A stretch of 44,313 nucleotides of DNA, from the NCBI GenBank assembly GCA_910584865.1, contig CAJUCE010000041.1, forward strand, positions 1-44,313. Reading direction: 5' to 3'. The translations under genes were made by a program, and so were the position numbers. The notes beneath the pieces are model-generated. The model saw only the letters and a program-made list of their open reading frames with translations. It did no database searches and was not told where the DNA came from. This DNA is from an uncultured Acetatifactor sp. GTDB taxonomy: Bacteria; Bacillota; Clostridia; Lachnospirales; Lachnospiraceae. Positions 18,519 through 27,063 of the stretch are shown in pieces (the first letter of the stretch is position 1; every line of letters starts with the position of its first letter).

Positions 18519-19016
18519 ATGGGCCAGATTGAAATACGATTCAACGAAATGCAAGCTGCAATCGCCGTTATGAGGGAGGTGGCCGCATGGGGCAGAGAGC
18601 AGGGATATCGGCTCTGGCCTGACGAGTGGCTGACACCGGAAGAACTTCTCACAATGGATGCCCGGCCTGAGAATTTCTGTATCGGCCTAATGGACGGGGA
18701 AATTGCCTGCGCTTTTCTTTTGCAGTGGAAGGATTCCGAATACTGGCCGGATGCGCCGGAGTATGAGGCCGCCTATCTGCATAAGTTCTGCGTGCGCCGT
18801 AAGTTTGCCGGGATGGGTATGACAGGGCTTGTGGCGGAAGCAATCAGGGAGGAATGCCAAAAGAGGGGGATCTGTTTTATCCGCTTGGACACCGCACTGG
18901 ACGAAAAGACTGTGCGGAAGATATATCTGAAGGCAGGTTTCAAGATTGTTGACATTATCGACTATCCCGGCGGCAGATCCATGGCGTTGTACGAATTAAC
19001 ATTGGGGCAGAAGTAA
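18519..19016 (+). CDS. GNAT-family N-acetyltransferase
   Basis: A 165-aa acetyl-CoA-dependent acetyltransferase. The core fold shows as AYLHKFCVRRKFAGMGMTGLVAEAIREE, where V/RRKFAGMGM is the acetyl-CoA pyrophosphate loop (R/QxxGxG/A type), followed by the C-terminal strand pattern YLKAGFKIVD. GCGGAGG lies 5-6 bases before the ATG. The substrate cannot be told from the sequence. It is a single-gene unit; the upstream 240 bases hold no other gene. Confidence 0.9.
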   Translation: MGQIEIRFNEMQAAIAVMREVAAWGREQGYRLWPDEWLTPEELLTMDARPENFCIGLMDGEIACAFLLQWKDSEYWPDAPEYEAAYLHKFCVRRKFAGMGMTGLVAEAIREECQKRGICFIRLDTALDEKTVRKIYLKAGFKIVDIIDYPGGRSMALYELTLGQK

Positions 19017-19194
19017 TTAATATAAATATCACTGCCAAAGGAGGGCGCGGTATGAGGTTGCGTTAGTCAGAATTTCGTTCCTATATGGGCAAGAGGATAA
19101 CCTGTAAGCTGAGACGACAGTACTTGGGCGAAAATCAAGATTGCCGGGGCGCGTCTGTAAATTCAGGCTGCCCTGAAGCAGGAAGGAGATTTAG

Positions 19195-19281
19195 ATGGAA
19201 ATCAGAGAATATATATTATATAAGGAAGAGGAGATTCTGGGCCTGTATGCAAGTGTGGGATGGACCGCGTATACGGATTAA
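19195..19281 (+). pseudogene. Truncated N-terminus of a second GNAT acetyltransferase
   Basis: A 28-codon ORF with a perfect AAGGAG RBS. Its start (EIREY... EEEILGLYASVGWTAYTD) is typical of small GNAT proteins of ~130 aa, but it stops at a TAA after TAYTD. The remaining domain is absent, so this is the 5' end of a deleted gene. Confidence 0.55.
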
Positions 19282-19284
19282 GCT

Positions 19285-19356
19285 ATGGGCTTTCAGGAGC
19301 TAGGCGGCTGCACCTTTGACTATTGGGAGAATATAGTGAAGGCGCTCGGATTGTAA
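19285..19356 (+). pseudogene. C-terminal gene scrap before a terminator
   Basis: A short open stretch, MGFQELGGCTFDYWENIVKALGL, ending 17 bases before a strong terminator. It reads like a real protein C-terminus brought next to the truncated acetyltransferase start by a deletion. I cannot name the parent gene. Confidence 0.35.
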
Positions 19357-19373
19357 TCATTTTGGCAATAATG

Positions 19374-19413
19374 CGCTCCCCGGTGGGAAATTTTTACCGG
19401 GGAGCGTTTTTTT
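19374..19413 (+). terminator. Strong rho-independent terminator
   Basis: CGCTCCCCGGT (19374-19384) pairs perfectly over 11 bp with ACCGGGGAGCG (19396-19406), with an 11-nt loop, followed by seven T (19407-19413). It ends the transcript containing the two scraps at 19195-19356. Confidence 0.92.
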
Positions 19414-19436
19414 CTCAAAATGTCAGCAGTTCAGGC

Positions 19437-19775
19437 TTATTTTTCCGTGTACTGAAGCGCTAATGGCTTTATGGGCTCCGGATTTCCCTGTATATAGACG
19501 ATACTCAAAGGGCGCTTCAGGCGCATCATGGTATAGCCTGCCTCGCTGTCGGCCATGCGCTCCGCCCGGATTAGAATGAAAAATACCACCCCCAGGGCTG
19601 CCGGGAACAAAAGAGGAATCAGGATCTCTTCCACACAGCCTTCCAATGCGGCAGAAGGAATTGCTCTTTGCAGGGTGTGATAGAAGGAGGCTGTCTCTGC
19701 CGCCGCAAGAACTGCCGTTACTGTCAGTATTTTGAGAAAACTGTTGTGTGCAGGCAATCCCCATACGGACAGCAT
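19437..19775 (-). CDS. Small membrane protein, probably a gene fragment
   Basis: A 112-aa ORF with two hydrophobic segments: FLKILTVTAVLAAAETASFY at ~14-33 and EILIPLLFPAALGVVFFILI at ~50-69. There is no Shine-Dalgarno site before the ATG, and a stop lies only five codons upstream in frame. The style suggests the N-terminal part of a larger integral membrane protein, but I do not recognise it. It may be non-functional. Confidence 0.4.
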   Translation of the reverse strand: MLSVWGLPAHNSFLKILTVTAVLAAAETASFYHTLQRAIPSAALEGCVEEILIPLLFPAALGVVFFILIRAERMADSEAGYTMMRLKRPLSIVYIQGNPEPIKPLALQYTEK

Positions 19776-19958
19776 GGGAAATATACTTATTTATGGTCGA
19801 TGTTATTTTCGGGAAAGTATGATACAATGATACCGGACAGCACTTTTCGTCAAGAAATGGCAGGATCGTTATGTTATTCTGGCATTGTCACAGAGAATTT
19901 TCCGGACAGGAGAGATATTTGCATCCCCTTTTCTGGCCCGGGAACAGGAGGTGCATGG

Positions 19959-21449
19959 ATGAACGATCAACCCCCAATATTCCGCTCCCTGGCTATAATA
20001 GAGGAGCGGATTCAGGAGCGGCTCACCGTGGAAGCGCTGGCGGAAGAGATTCATTTTTCCAAATATCATTACCAGCGGCTGTTTCGGGAGGCTGTAGGGG
20101 ACAGTGTCATGGGATATGTGGCCAGGCGGAAAATGGTTCTCGCGGCTGGAGAGCTTGCCGACACCGAAAGTACGATACTGGAGGTGGCGCTGAAGTATGG
20201 CTTTGATTCCCATGAGGGATTTACCCGCAGTTTCAAGGCATATATGGGCGTGACTCCCAGGGAATATCGGAAATATCATCTTTTCATGCAGCCGCGAAAA
20301 AAGGAGAAAGGTGCTATGATGTATTCGAAGACGACAGACGAAGTGATACGGGAATTGAACGGCCTGATTGCAGAGGCCAAAGAGACGGCGGCATATACCC
20401 AAAAGCATGGGAATGATGTGCCGGAGGTGACATATTATAGGAATTTTTGGGATTTTACTGCACAAAGGGCAGAGAATATCGCAAAACAGCTTCAGGGCAT
20501 GCTGGAACGGATAGGAGCTATGGCGGAGCATCCGGATGAAATATCCGCCCGTTTCCTGATTATAAAGGCGATCGAGGATGCGGTGTTTGAAGTCAGTGTC
20601 ACGGCTTTTCAGACAGGATTGACCATTGCCAGAGCTATGCCGGATCATCGGGAGAAATTTGAACCCCTGTGTGAAAAATATGATACGTTGGCCATGCATG
20701 CCAGACTGAAGGCAAGGAAGATTGTGGAATTTTTCAATGAGCTGGCAATGTTGATTTTCCAGGATATGCGAAAAAATGCAGGGCAGAAGATTCGGCAGGC
20801 TGCCGATGCAGGAAAAGCTGCGGCGGAAGCGCTGGCAGATCCGAAGCTTCCCTATGGCTATATGGCGGAGGAACTGCGGGAGATTGCAGAAACGTTTTCT
20901 GCCGTGCCTTTGGAGGAGATAAGGAGCTGCTGGCTGGAGGATATTTTGTTCCGGCTGGATACGGTTGCTTTTGCCGCAGAGGCGGATATATTGCGCAACC
21001 CATCATACAGTGAATTGTTTGACGGAATATCGTATTTCAGAGAGCGGGTCAGCAGTGCTTTGGAATTTTTCCGCAGTCTGCCGCAGGAGGCGGGAGTACT
21101 TGCAGAAACCGGAAAGGAAGCTTCGGAAGGGCGCACAAAGAAAAAAATGTACCATGATGTGGCAATGCAGGAGGGTATCTTGCTGTTTTATCTGAAGGGA
21201 GAAATCCGTAAACTGTATACCCATCTGACAGCAGAGCGGAAGGCTGCGCTGGAGGCTGTCTGTGATAAGATGAAAGAGGCGATGGCGTTGGCATATCGCG
21301 GGGCAGAAGGCGCGGAGAATATAGATGTGGCTGCGCTTCTGCAGAAGGCATACGATGAGATGGTGTCAGAAGCAAGACTGCTTGGCGTATATGGCGGTCC
21401 GGTGCAGTATCTGGCGGAAGAAGTGAAGGCGCCTATGCAGTATTTGTAG
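19959..21449 (+). CDS. AraC-family regulator with large C-terminal extension
   Basis: A 496-aa protein. The AraC/XylS helix-turn-helix domain is at the N-terminus (~10-105): LTVEALAEEIHFSKYHYQRLFREAVGDSV and ILEVALKYGFDSHEGFTRSFKAYMGVTPREYRK, the signature second helix. About 390 residues of predominantly helical sequence follow; the segment after ~120 (MMYSKTTDEVIRELNGLIAEAKE...) reads as its own domain, perhaps a ligand- or partner-binding part. This order (DNA-binding first, then a long unknown domain) is like the Rob/SoxS-with-GyrI-like group, but I see no GyrI-like signature. AGGAGGTG lies six bases before the ATG. It is convergent with the SGNH gene. Confidence 0.88.
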   Translation: MNDQPPIFRSLAIIEERIQERLTVEALAEEIHFSKYHYQRLFREAVGDSVMGYVARRKMVLAAGELADTESTILEVALKYGFDSHEGFTRSFKAYMGVTPREYRKYHLFMQPRKKEKGAMMYSKTTDEVIRELNGLIAEAKETAAYTQKHGNDVPEVTYYRNFWDFTAQRAENIAKQLQGMLERIGAMAEHPDEISARFLIIKAIEDAVFEVSVTAFQTGLTIARAMPDHREKFEPLCEKYDTLAMHARLKARKIVEFFNELAMLIFQDMRKNAGQKIRQAADAGKAAAEALADPKLPYGYMAEELREIAETFSAVPLEEIRSCWLEDILFRLDTVAFAAEADILRNPSYSELFDGISYFRERVSSALEFFRSLPQEAGVLAETGKEASEGRTKKKMYHDVAMQEGILLFYLKGEIRKLYTHLTAERKAALEAVCDKMKEAMALAYRGAEGAENIDVAALLQKAYDEMVSEARLLGVYGGPVQYLAEEVKAPMQYL

Positions 21450-21541
21450 GGAGACGGTATGGTTTTGAGTGAGAAACGACGCAGGAGTCATCCAGCGATT
21501 GAGACGTGAACCTGCTTTAGACGGGGGTATATGATAACCTT

Positions 21542-21577
21542 GCGGGGGTGCAGCAGAGTGAGCAGCTGCACCCCCGC
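21542..21577. terminator. Perfect 13-bp hairpin between convergent genes
   Basis: GCGGGGGTGCAGC (21542-21554) and GCTGCACCCCCGC (21565-21577) pair perfectly with a 10-nt loop. It lies between the ends of the plus-strand AraC gene and the minus-strand SGNH gene, 11 bases from the latter's stop. Neither strand has a T run after it, so it is a bidirectional RNA-end or stability hairpin rather than a standard terminator. Confidence 0.65.
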
Positions 21578-21587
21578 GACTACGCTT

Positions 21588-22844
21588 TCAGGAGTTATCC
21601 GAACTGTTTTTGACGATTCCGTGACTGCAAAAATAATCCAGCCAGAGGGAGTCGTATTTGCCCAGCAGATGAACTTCGTCCCAGGTGTAATCCGGATTCA
21701 GATTTCCGGTCTCATCAGTGACCAGTTCATTGATATCCAGGTAGAAAATATGCTCTCCGTCGGCTAGCTGGGCAATGCGGTCATTGCGTGCCTGAATATT
21801 CGGATTATTAAAAATCGGGTCGGATTCCGATTTGCTCTGCTTGACATACATAATGCCGCATACATACAGAATTGCGTCCGGCTGCAGTTCCCGCAGGCGG
21901 GTGACAGCTTCCTCGTAGGCTTCCATAAAGGAATCTACGGTTCCGGTGCCCATCTCATTGATGCCGATCTCCAGATAAATTTTGCCGAAGGAATGGTTCT
22001 GTAAAGCTTCCTCTATAGAGGCTTTGCGTCCGTCCACCTGCGCTGTCTGGCTTTGGAACATGTTGTAGATTGTCATGCCGCCTTCTGCATAGTAAGTGAG
22101 ATTATCCCAGCCGGAATAAAGCTTCACACCTTCTGCCCGGGAGTCGCCGATGAGCAGGGCATCGTCAAAATATTCCTGGGTTACTTGTGTAAATGTATAT
22201 GGTCCGTGATCCGGTGAGGCTGTATTCTCCTGTTCCAGCTGTCCGGAGAAGCCGTCCGCGGAGGAGGAACCGGATCCTCCTGCGGAAGTGTTGTCCGTGG
22301 GAGAGGAACCGGATTGTCCTGCGGAAGCGTTGTCCGCGAGGGAGGAATCGGCTTCTCCAGCAGAAGCGTTGCCGGCAGGAGAGGAATCGTCCAGCCCTGT
22401 GGGAGCGCTGCCCGCGAGGGAGGGATCGACTTGCCCTGCAGAAGCACCGCCTGCAGAGGAGGAACCAGCCAGTCCTGCGGAAACATTGTCCGACGCATAT
22501 GTAGCGTCCTGCTCGACGAAGGAGACAGGAAGCTCCCCTGTATTAGCCTGACTGCCTGCAGCTACGGAGGGACCGCCGGTACCTGTACGGGCAGAGGTAT
22601 TCCATGGATATTGATGGTTAGCCAGACCCTGCATCAGGACGGTAACCACAGGCTGGGACCAGCCGTCAGTATCGTATTTTTGATAAATGCTGTGTGCGCC
22701 CACGGCAGATGCCAGACTGGTGCACAGCATGCTGACGGCCAGGGCAGACAGCAGCGGAGTACCCTGCGCCTGTCTTCTCGGTTTGCTCCCGACAGGAATT
22801 TTATGATACCTTTTGTATGTGTATTTATATCTTCTGCGATTCAT
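21588..22844 (-). CDS. SGNH/GDSL-type hydrolase with repeat stalk
   Basis: About 418 aa. A basic N-terminus (NRRRYKYTYKRYHK) is followed by one membrane segment (LLSALAVSMLCTSLASAVGA), a low-complexity Ala/Ser/Gly stalk, and an extracellular SGNH domain. The catalytic Ser is in LLIGDSRAEG, the Gly/Asn-type block in EIGINEMG, and the Asp-His pair in DEVHL. With the MBOAT gene just upstream (86 bases, same strand) it forms the typical O-acetylation pair (AlgI/AlgJ-, PatA/PatB-like): MBOAT exports the acetyl group, the SGNH protein transfers it. Start: ATG at 22844 with GAAGAG six bases upstream; an ATG at 22850 has no proper spacing. The acceptor is probably a cell-surface polysaccharide. Confidence 0.88.
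   Translation of the reverse strand: MNRRRYKYTYKRYHKIPVGSKPRRQAQGTPLLSALAVSMLCTSLASAVGAHSIYQKYDTDGWSQPVVTVLMQGLANHQYPWNTSARTGTGGPSVAAGSQANTGELPVSFVEQDATYASDNVSAGLAGSSSAGGASAGQVDPSLAGSAPTGLDDSSPAGNASAGEADSSLADNASAGQSGSSPTDNTSAGGSGSSSADGFSGQLEQENTASPDHGPYTFTQVTQEYFDDALLIGDSRAEGVKLYSGWDNLTYYAEGGMTIYNMFQSQTAQVDGRKASIEEALQNHSFGKIYLEIGINEMGTGTVDSFMEAYEEAVTRLRELQPDAILYVCGIMYVKQSKSESDPIFNNPNIQARNDRIAQLADGEHIFYLDINELVTDETGNLNPDYTWDEVHLLGKYDSLWLDYFCSHGIVKNSSDNS
22248..22481 (-). repeat. Six 39-bp tandem repeats in the SGNH stalk
   Basis: Six in-frame 13-residue units, for example SAGQVDPSLAGSA, SAGEADSSLADNA, SAGQSGSSPTDNT and SAGGSGSSSADGF. They give a flexible linker between membrane anchor and enzyme domain. 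In-frame length variation by slippage is expected. Confidence 0.85.
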
Positions 22845-22929
22845 AATCATCTCTTCGTTTCTTAAATATATAGTAATCTTTTGCGATGTGTTTGCTATTT
22901 TTTGTTCCGCGGCATTTCTCACGGATGGT

Positions 22930-24264
22930 CTAAAAACTGAAATACATAAACGGGTTATGCAGGCCGTTTACAATCCGGTATACACATACCCAGAACAGGG
23001 CGAACAAAAGTCCTTTCGCAGGAAGGGTATGCCAGTATTTTATCCACAGACGGTCCGCGGCGGGGAGGGAAACTGCCAGGGCTGCCAGGAAGAAGCATAT
23101 GTAAGTTTTGCCGTAGCGAAGCCAGTCTCCCGCGTTTACGGCAATACCGCCGCCCCAAAACGGGAACAGTCTGGAAAAATAGAATCCAAGGCTGCGTAAA
23201 TCTGTGATGGCAAAAATAACCCAGGTCAGCGGAATCAGGAACCACACATACAGATGTGACAACAGTGTATGCCGGCTGAGAAAAGATCCCAGGCAAAATT
23301 TCTCCAAAATAATGAAGAAGCCCAGAATCAGTCCCCAGAGGAGAAAGTTCGGTGTCACGCCATGCCAGATTCCCGTTACAATCCATACGGTTAACAGATT
23401 AAATGCAGTCCGTAAGGACCCCATCCTGCTTCCGCCCAGTGGAATATAGAGATAATCCCGAAACCACTGCCCCAGGGAAATATGCCATCTGCGATAGTAT
23501 TCACTGATGCTTCCGGAACGGTAGGGATGATCAAAATTCTTCGGCAGTTCAAAGCCGAGCATATATCCCAGCCCCAAAGCCATCAGGCTATATCCCTGGA
23601 AATCGAACAGCAGCTGCACGGAATAAGCGGCGGCACCCATCCAGGCCAGAGGCGTGGAGATGCTTTCAAAACCGACGGTCTGAATATCATGCCAGAGAAT
23701 GCCCAGGGTATCCGCGATGAGTACCTTGAAGGACAATCCGGCAATCAGCAGGGACAGTCCGTATTCCACCCTTTTTCCGCTGGTTTCAGAGCGGCGGAAC
23801 TGATGGATGGTGTCATGGTATTTTGTGATGGGGCCGGAGATCAGCTTGGGGAACATGGCAGTGTAAGCGCCGAATTCCAGCCAGCTCCGAGCAGGCATTT
23901 CACGTTTGTGATAAATATCAAAGTCCGCGGACAGCAGCGTAAAGGTGTAAAAGCTGATTCCGGGCGGCAGGGCCGAAGCTGCGAATTTATAATAACTAAG
24001 CAGTGCTGCCTGGAAAAACACTGCCAGGCTTAAAAAGGTACGGCGCCAGAAAGAGGAGGACTTTAAATCCATCACACGAAGCAATATGTAATTTACAGTC
24101 AGAGAGCCTAAAAGTACCGCCATTCCCTTCACACTGCCAAGGCCGCAGAAGATCAGACTTGCAATCAGCAGGAGGCCGTTCCTGTATCTTAAAGGACAAA
24201 GGATATATAGCAGTAAAAATACAGGAAGAAAGCGGAATAAAAAATTCAAATCGGATAATCCCAC
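22930..24264 (-). CDS. MBOAT-family O-acyltransferase (AlgI/DltB-like)
   Basis: A 444-aa integral membrane protein with about ten hydrophobic segments. It shows the MBOAT landmarks FPKLISGPI (~140), FDHPYRS...SISEYYRRWHISLGQWFRDYLYIPLGGSR (~240-285) and the catalytic His in TGIWHG (~305). It moves acyl groups from the cytoplasm to an extracellular acceptor, working with the SGNH protein encoded next. GTG start at 24264 with AGGAGG nine bases upstream. Full family length. DltB for D-alanylation is unlikely, as no dltA/C/D neighbours exist. Confidence 0.93.
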   Translation of the reverse strand: MGLSDLNFLFRFLPVFLLLYILCPLRYRNGLLLIASLIFCGLGSVKGMAVLLGSLTVNYILLRVMDLKSSSFWRRTFLSLAVFFQAALLSYYKFAASALPPGISFYTFTLLSADFDIYHKREMPARSWLEFGAYTAMFPKLISGPITKYHDTIHQFRRSETSGKRVEYGLSLLIAGLSFKVLIADTLGILWHDIQTVGFESISTPLAWMGAAAYSVQLLFDFQGYSLMALGLGYMLGFELPKNFDHPYRSGSISEYYRRWHISLGQWFRDYLYIPLGGSRMGSLRTAFNLLTVWIVTGIWHGVTPNFLLWGLILGFFIILEKFCLGSFLSRHTLLSHLYVWFLIPLTWVIFAITDLRSLGFYFSRLFPFWGGGIAVNAGDWLRYGKTYICFFLAALAVSLPAADRLWIKYWHTLPAKGLLFALFWVCVYRIVNGLHNPFMYFSF

Positions 24265-24352
24265 TTATAATTACCTCCTCTTCTTTGGTAGATCAGCGGT
24301 TTGGCAGCCGCGGCAGTAATTATATTCAGTATAGCGGGATATCACATCAAGA

Positions 24353-25028
24353 TTACATCATTTTTCCATCAAAGTTGCATACTAAAAGGGCAATTACTGT
24401 TCGGAGAGGAGCAGCCCTATCCGGTTCTGAATGAACGGAGCCATAGATATCACTGTCTTCCCAATATAAGATATCCTCCACAGAATCGGTCTCCGGGAAA
24501 TACTGCCGAAGATGGCCGGCGGAAGAGGAGATGAGGATTCCACCAGGTCCCTGATATAGGCGGGATGATTCAAAGTCCGCAGGGATAAGCGCCGGTACCG
24601 GTGATCTCATAGGCCTCTCTCATCAGGGCGGCGTTTTCCACAAAGTAGTCGTGTCCGCCGCAAGACAGCAGATATCTTGACAAGCTATAGTGATTGGGAT
24701 TGTCCTTAAATGGCATCTTGCCGGTAAGTGTGCCCTTCGAATCGATCTGCAAAAGCGTCTGCCGGGTCAGGTGATAGACCTTTCCATTGCCGTCCAGAGC
24801 CATATTGTGGTGCCCCAGGACAAATGTGGTGGGAAATACTTCATTTTCAATGGGAACACAATACAGTTCCTTGCCTTTTTCCGAACGTTTGTAAAGGGTT
24901 ATGCCTGGGTCACTATAAGAAGACATACAGTAGTACAGATTATGGTCTTCGTCTACAGTGTAGAAGAAAAGTTCTAACATAACAATCAGCAGCGCGTCAA
25001 GTAAAGCTTGAAAGTAAACAATAAGCAA
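24353..25028 (-). pseudogene. Frameshifted propeller-type protein fragment
   Basis: Two open segments in different frames read as one protein. 25028-24570 gives FFYTVDEDHNLYYCMSSYSD ... NMALDGNGKVYHLTRQTLLQIDSKG, with strand-turn-strand repeats. It should continue from AYP into the other frame as ADFESSRLYQGPGGILISSSAGHLRQYFPETDSVEDILYWEDSDIYG (read 24610-24353). The signal peptide and the C-terminal domain are missing. The layout recalls the N-terminal propeller of the lipoprotein array at 6.5-17.5 kb, although sequence likeness is low. Decayed. Confidence 0.6.
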
Positions 25029-25043
25029 ATATGAATTTGTACA

Positions 25044-25072
25044 TTGAATTTATAAAGCTTTCTGCCTATAAT
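25044..25072 (+). promoter_or_regulatory. Promoter of glpK
   Basis: -35 TTGAAT (25044-25049), a 17-bp spacer and a consensus -10 TATAAT (25067-25072), followed by a 47-base leader to the glpK start. Confidence 0.75.
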
Positions 25073-25119
25073 AGAAAGAGAGACGAAAAAGTCTGAATGA
25101 TAAAAAGGAGATGATCAGT

Positions 25120-26616
25120 ATGGAGAAATACATTATGGCTTTGGATCAGGGCACCACAAGCTCCCGCTGTATTTTATTTGATAAGAGGGGAAATATCTGT
25201 TCCATGTCCCAGAAGGAGTTTACCCAGATTTATCCCAAGCCCGGCTGGGCGGAACATAATCCCAAGGAGATCTGGTCCTCCCAGTTGGCAGTGGCTGCGG
25301 AATGTATGGCTATGGCAGGTGCAGGGGCGGAACAGATTGCTGCCATCGGGATTACCAACCAGCGGGAGACTACAATTGTGTGGGATAAAAGTACCGGAGA
25401 GCCGGTATACAATGCCATTGTGTGGCAATGCCGCCGTACTGCGGACAGGATAGAAGCGTTGAAAAAGGACGGTTTCGATCTGAAAATCCGGGAGAAGACA
25501 GGGCTGGTGCCGGATGCTTATTTCAGCGCCTCTAAGATTGCCTGGATTCTGCAGGAGGTTCCCGGCACCATGGAGAGAGCGAAAAAGGGAGAACTTCTAT
25601 TCGGTACGGTGGATACCTGGCTGATCTGGAATTTGACGAAGGGCAGAGTACATGCGACGGATTACACCAATGCTTCCCGGACAATGCTTTTCGATATACA
25701 CAGGCTTGCGTGGGATGAAGAGATCATGGAACGGTTCGGGATCCCGACAGCGATGCTTCCCCGGGTGTGCCCCTCCAGCCATGTCTTCGGCCATACAGAC
25801 AGTTCTGTGCTGGGCGGGGAGATTCCCATCGCCGGAGCGGCAGGAGACCAGCAGGCGGCTCTGTTCGGGCAGTGCTGCTTTGAGAAGGGCGAGGTGAAAA
25901 ATACTTATGGGACAGGCTGCTTCCTGTTGATGAACACGGGCACGGACGCCATTGTATCCAAATCCGGGCTGCTTACCACCATTGCCGCAGGAACCTCCGA
26001 AAAACCGGAGTACGCTTTGGAGGGCAGTGTCTTCGTGGCAGGTGCGGGAGTACAATGGCTCAGGGACAGTATGCGGATGATTCGCAATGCGCCCCAGTCT
26101 CAGAGTTATTGCGAAGCTGTGGAGGATACGGCAGGCGTCTATATGGTGCCGGCTTTTGCAGGTATGGGCGCGCCGTATTGGAATCAGTATGCAAGAGGGA
26201 CTGTGGTGGGACTGACCAGGGGATGTACGAAGGAGCATTTTATCCGTGCAGCCCTGGAGTCCATCGCCTATCAGACAGCGGATGTGCTACAGGCCATGGA
26301 GCAGGACAGCGGGATCAGCCTGAAGAGTCTGAAGGTGGACGGCGGCGCCAGCGCCAATGATTTCCTGATGCAATTCCAGGCGGATATAGTGGATACGCAG
26401 GTGCTGCGGCCGGAATGTATTGAAACCACTGCCCTGGGAGCAGCGTATCTGGCAGGTCTGGCGGTGGGATACTGGCAGGATCAGGCAGAGATCCGGGCCA
26501 ACTGGCAGATTGGACATACCTTTGAGCCTGTGATGGAAGCACAGAAAAGGGGTGCGCTTTTGAAGGGTTGGAAACGTGCCGTAAAATGTGCTCTTGCCTG
26601 GGCAGAGGATGAGTAA
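25120..26616 (+). CDS. glpK: Glycerol kinase
   Basis: FGGY-family kinase, 498 aa, that phosphorylates glycerol to sn-glycerol-3-phosphate with ATP in the cytoplasm. Diagnostic blocks: MALDQGTTSSR (N-terminal phosphate loop), GWAEHNP and NQRETT (glycerol site), AGDQQAALFGQ with the catalytic Asp, GTGCFLLMNTG, and VDGGASANDFLMQFQADI near the C-terminus. The AAGGAG is nine bases before the ATG at 25120 but directly abuts the in-frame ATG at 25111, so the later start is right. It stands alone: no glpF or glpD/glpA beside it. Intact. Confidence 0.97.
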   Translation: MEKYIMALDQGTTSSRCILFDKRGNICSMSQKEFTQIYPKPGWAEHNPKEIWSSQLAVAAECMAMAGAGAEQIAAIGITNQRETTIVWDKSTGEPVYNAIVWQCRRTADRIEALKKDGFDLKIREKTGLVPDAYFSASKIAWILQEVPGTMERAKKGELLFGTVDTWLIWNLTKGRVHATDYTNASRTMLFDIHRLAWDEEIMERFGIPTAMLPRVCPSSHVFGHTDSSVLGGEIPIAGAAGDQQAALFGQCCFEKGEVKNTYGTGCFLLMNTGTDAIVSKSGLLTTIAAGTSEKPEYALEGSVFVAGAGVQWLRDSMRMIRNAPQSQSYCEAVEDTAGVYMVPAFAGMGAPYWNQYARGTVVGLTRGCTKEHFIRAALESIAYQTADVLQAMEQDSGISLKSLKVDGGASANDFLMQFQADIVDTQVLRPECIETTALGAAYLAGLAVGYWQDQAEIRANWQIGHTFEPVMEAQKRGALLKGWKRAVKCALAWAEDE

Positions 26617-26632
26617 GGGAGCGGCGATTAAA

Positions 26633-26872
26633 TCAGCGGTTTACGTTAATTCCGTCCCGATAGACACTGCGGATTTGGAGATTTTCATCAAAACAGACCA
26701 GGTCCGCTTTTTTCCCGGGTTCCAGAGAGCCGATCTCTTCTTCGCCCAGTGCCTTTGCCGGATTGCATGTCATCATATTCACCGCCTGCCACAGGGGAAT
26801 ACCGGCATCTCTGTGCATGACGCGGATCAGCCGGTCCGCGGTGGCAACGCTTCCGGCGAAGGATATATCGTC
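26633..26872 (-). pseudogene. nagA: C-terminal remnant of N-acetylglucosamine-6-phosphate deacetylase
   Basis: The last ~80 residues of a NagA-type amidohydrolase: FAGSVATADRLIRVM, PLWQAVNMMTCNPAKALG and GSLEPGKKADLVCFDENLQ, ending in a proper stop 16 bases from the glpK stop. The N-terminal ~300 residues with the metal site are gone. Homology ends about 100 bases before the tRNA-Tyr gene, so the break lies at the edge of the tRNA/integrase scar. Confidence 0.82.
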
Positions 26873-26914
26873 GCGTGAGGAAATTGTGGGGTTGAAAATT
26901 CGAATAAATACTTC

Positions 26915-26943
26915 TTGCAAACGGGGTGGGAATGTGATATAAT
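26915..26943 (+). promoter_or_regulatory. Promoter of the tRNA pair
   Basis: -35 TTGCAA (26915-26920), a 17-bp spacer and a consensus -10 TATAAT (26938-26943), 31 bases before tRNA-Tyr. Confidence 0.8.
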
Positions 26944-26973
26944 TCGATACTGTCAGGGGATAGTGCTCCATAT

Positions 26974-27055
26974 GGATGGGTTCCCGAGTGGCCAAAGGGG
27001 ACAGACTGTAAATCTGCTGCAAATTGCTTCGGTGGTTCGAATCCACCCCCATCCA
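26974..27055 (+). tRNA. tRNA-Tyr (GTA)
   Basis: A long-variable-arm tRNA of 82 nt. Acceptor GGATGGG/CCCATCC, anticodon GTA at 27008-27010 in the loop CTGTAAA, T-arm GGTGG-TTCGAAT-CCACC. CCA is not encoded. The first anticodon-stem pair is A-C (27001/27017), a mismatch where a G-C or G-U pair is usual. Confidence 0.96.
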
Positions 27056-27063
27056 TTCAGCAG

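Noticed and set aside
22248..22481. CRISPR-like periodic repeats
   Set aside because: The 39-bp units are contiguous, in frame and coding, with no unique spacers; no cas genes are present.
22193..22865. Several Arg/Cys-rich plus-strand open frames
   Set aside because: They are the antisense of the tandem repeats in the SGNH stalk and lack ribosome binding sites.
24980..25110. Riboswitch in the glpK leader
   Set aside because: Only about 47 bases separate the predicted start of transcription from the start codon; no conserved riboswitch core is visible.
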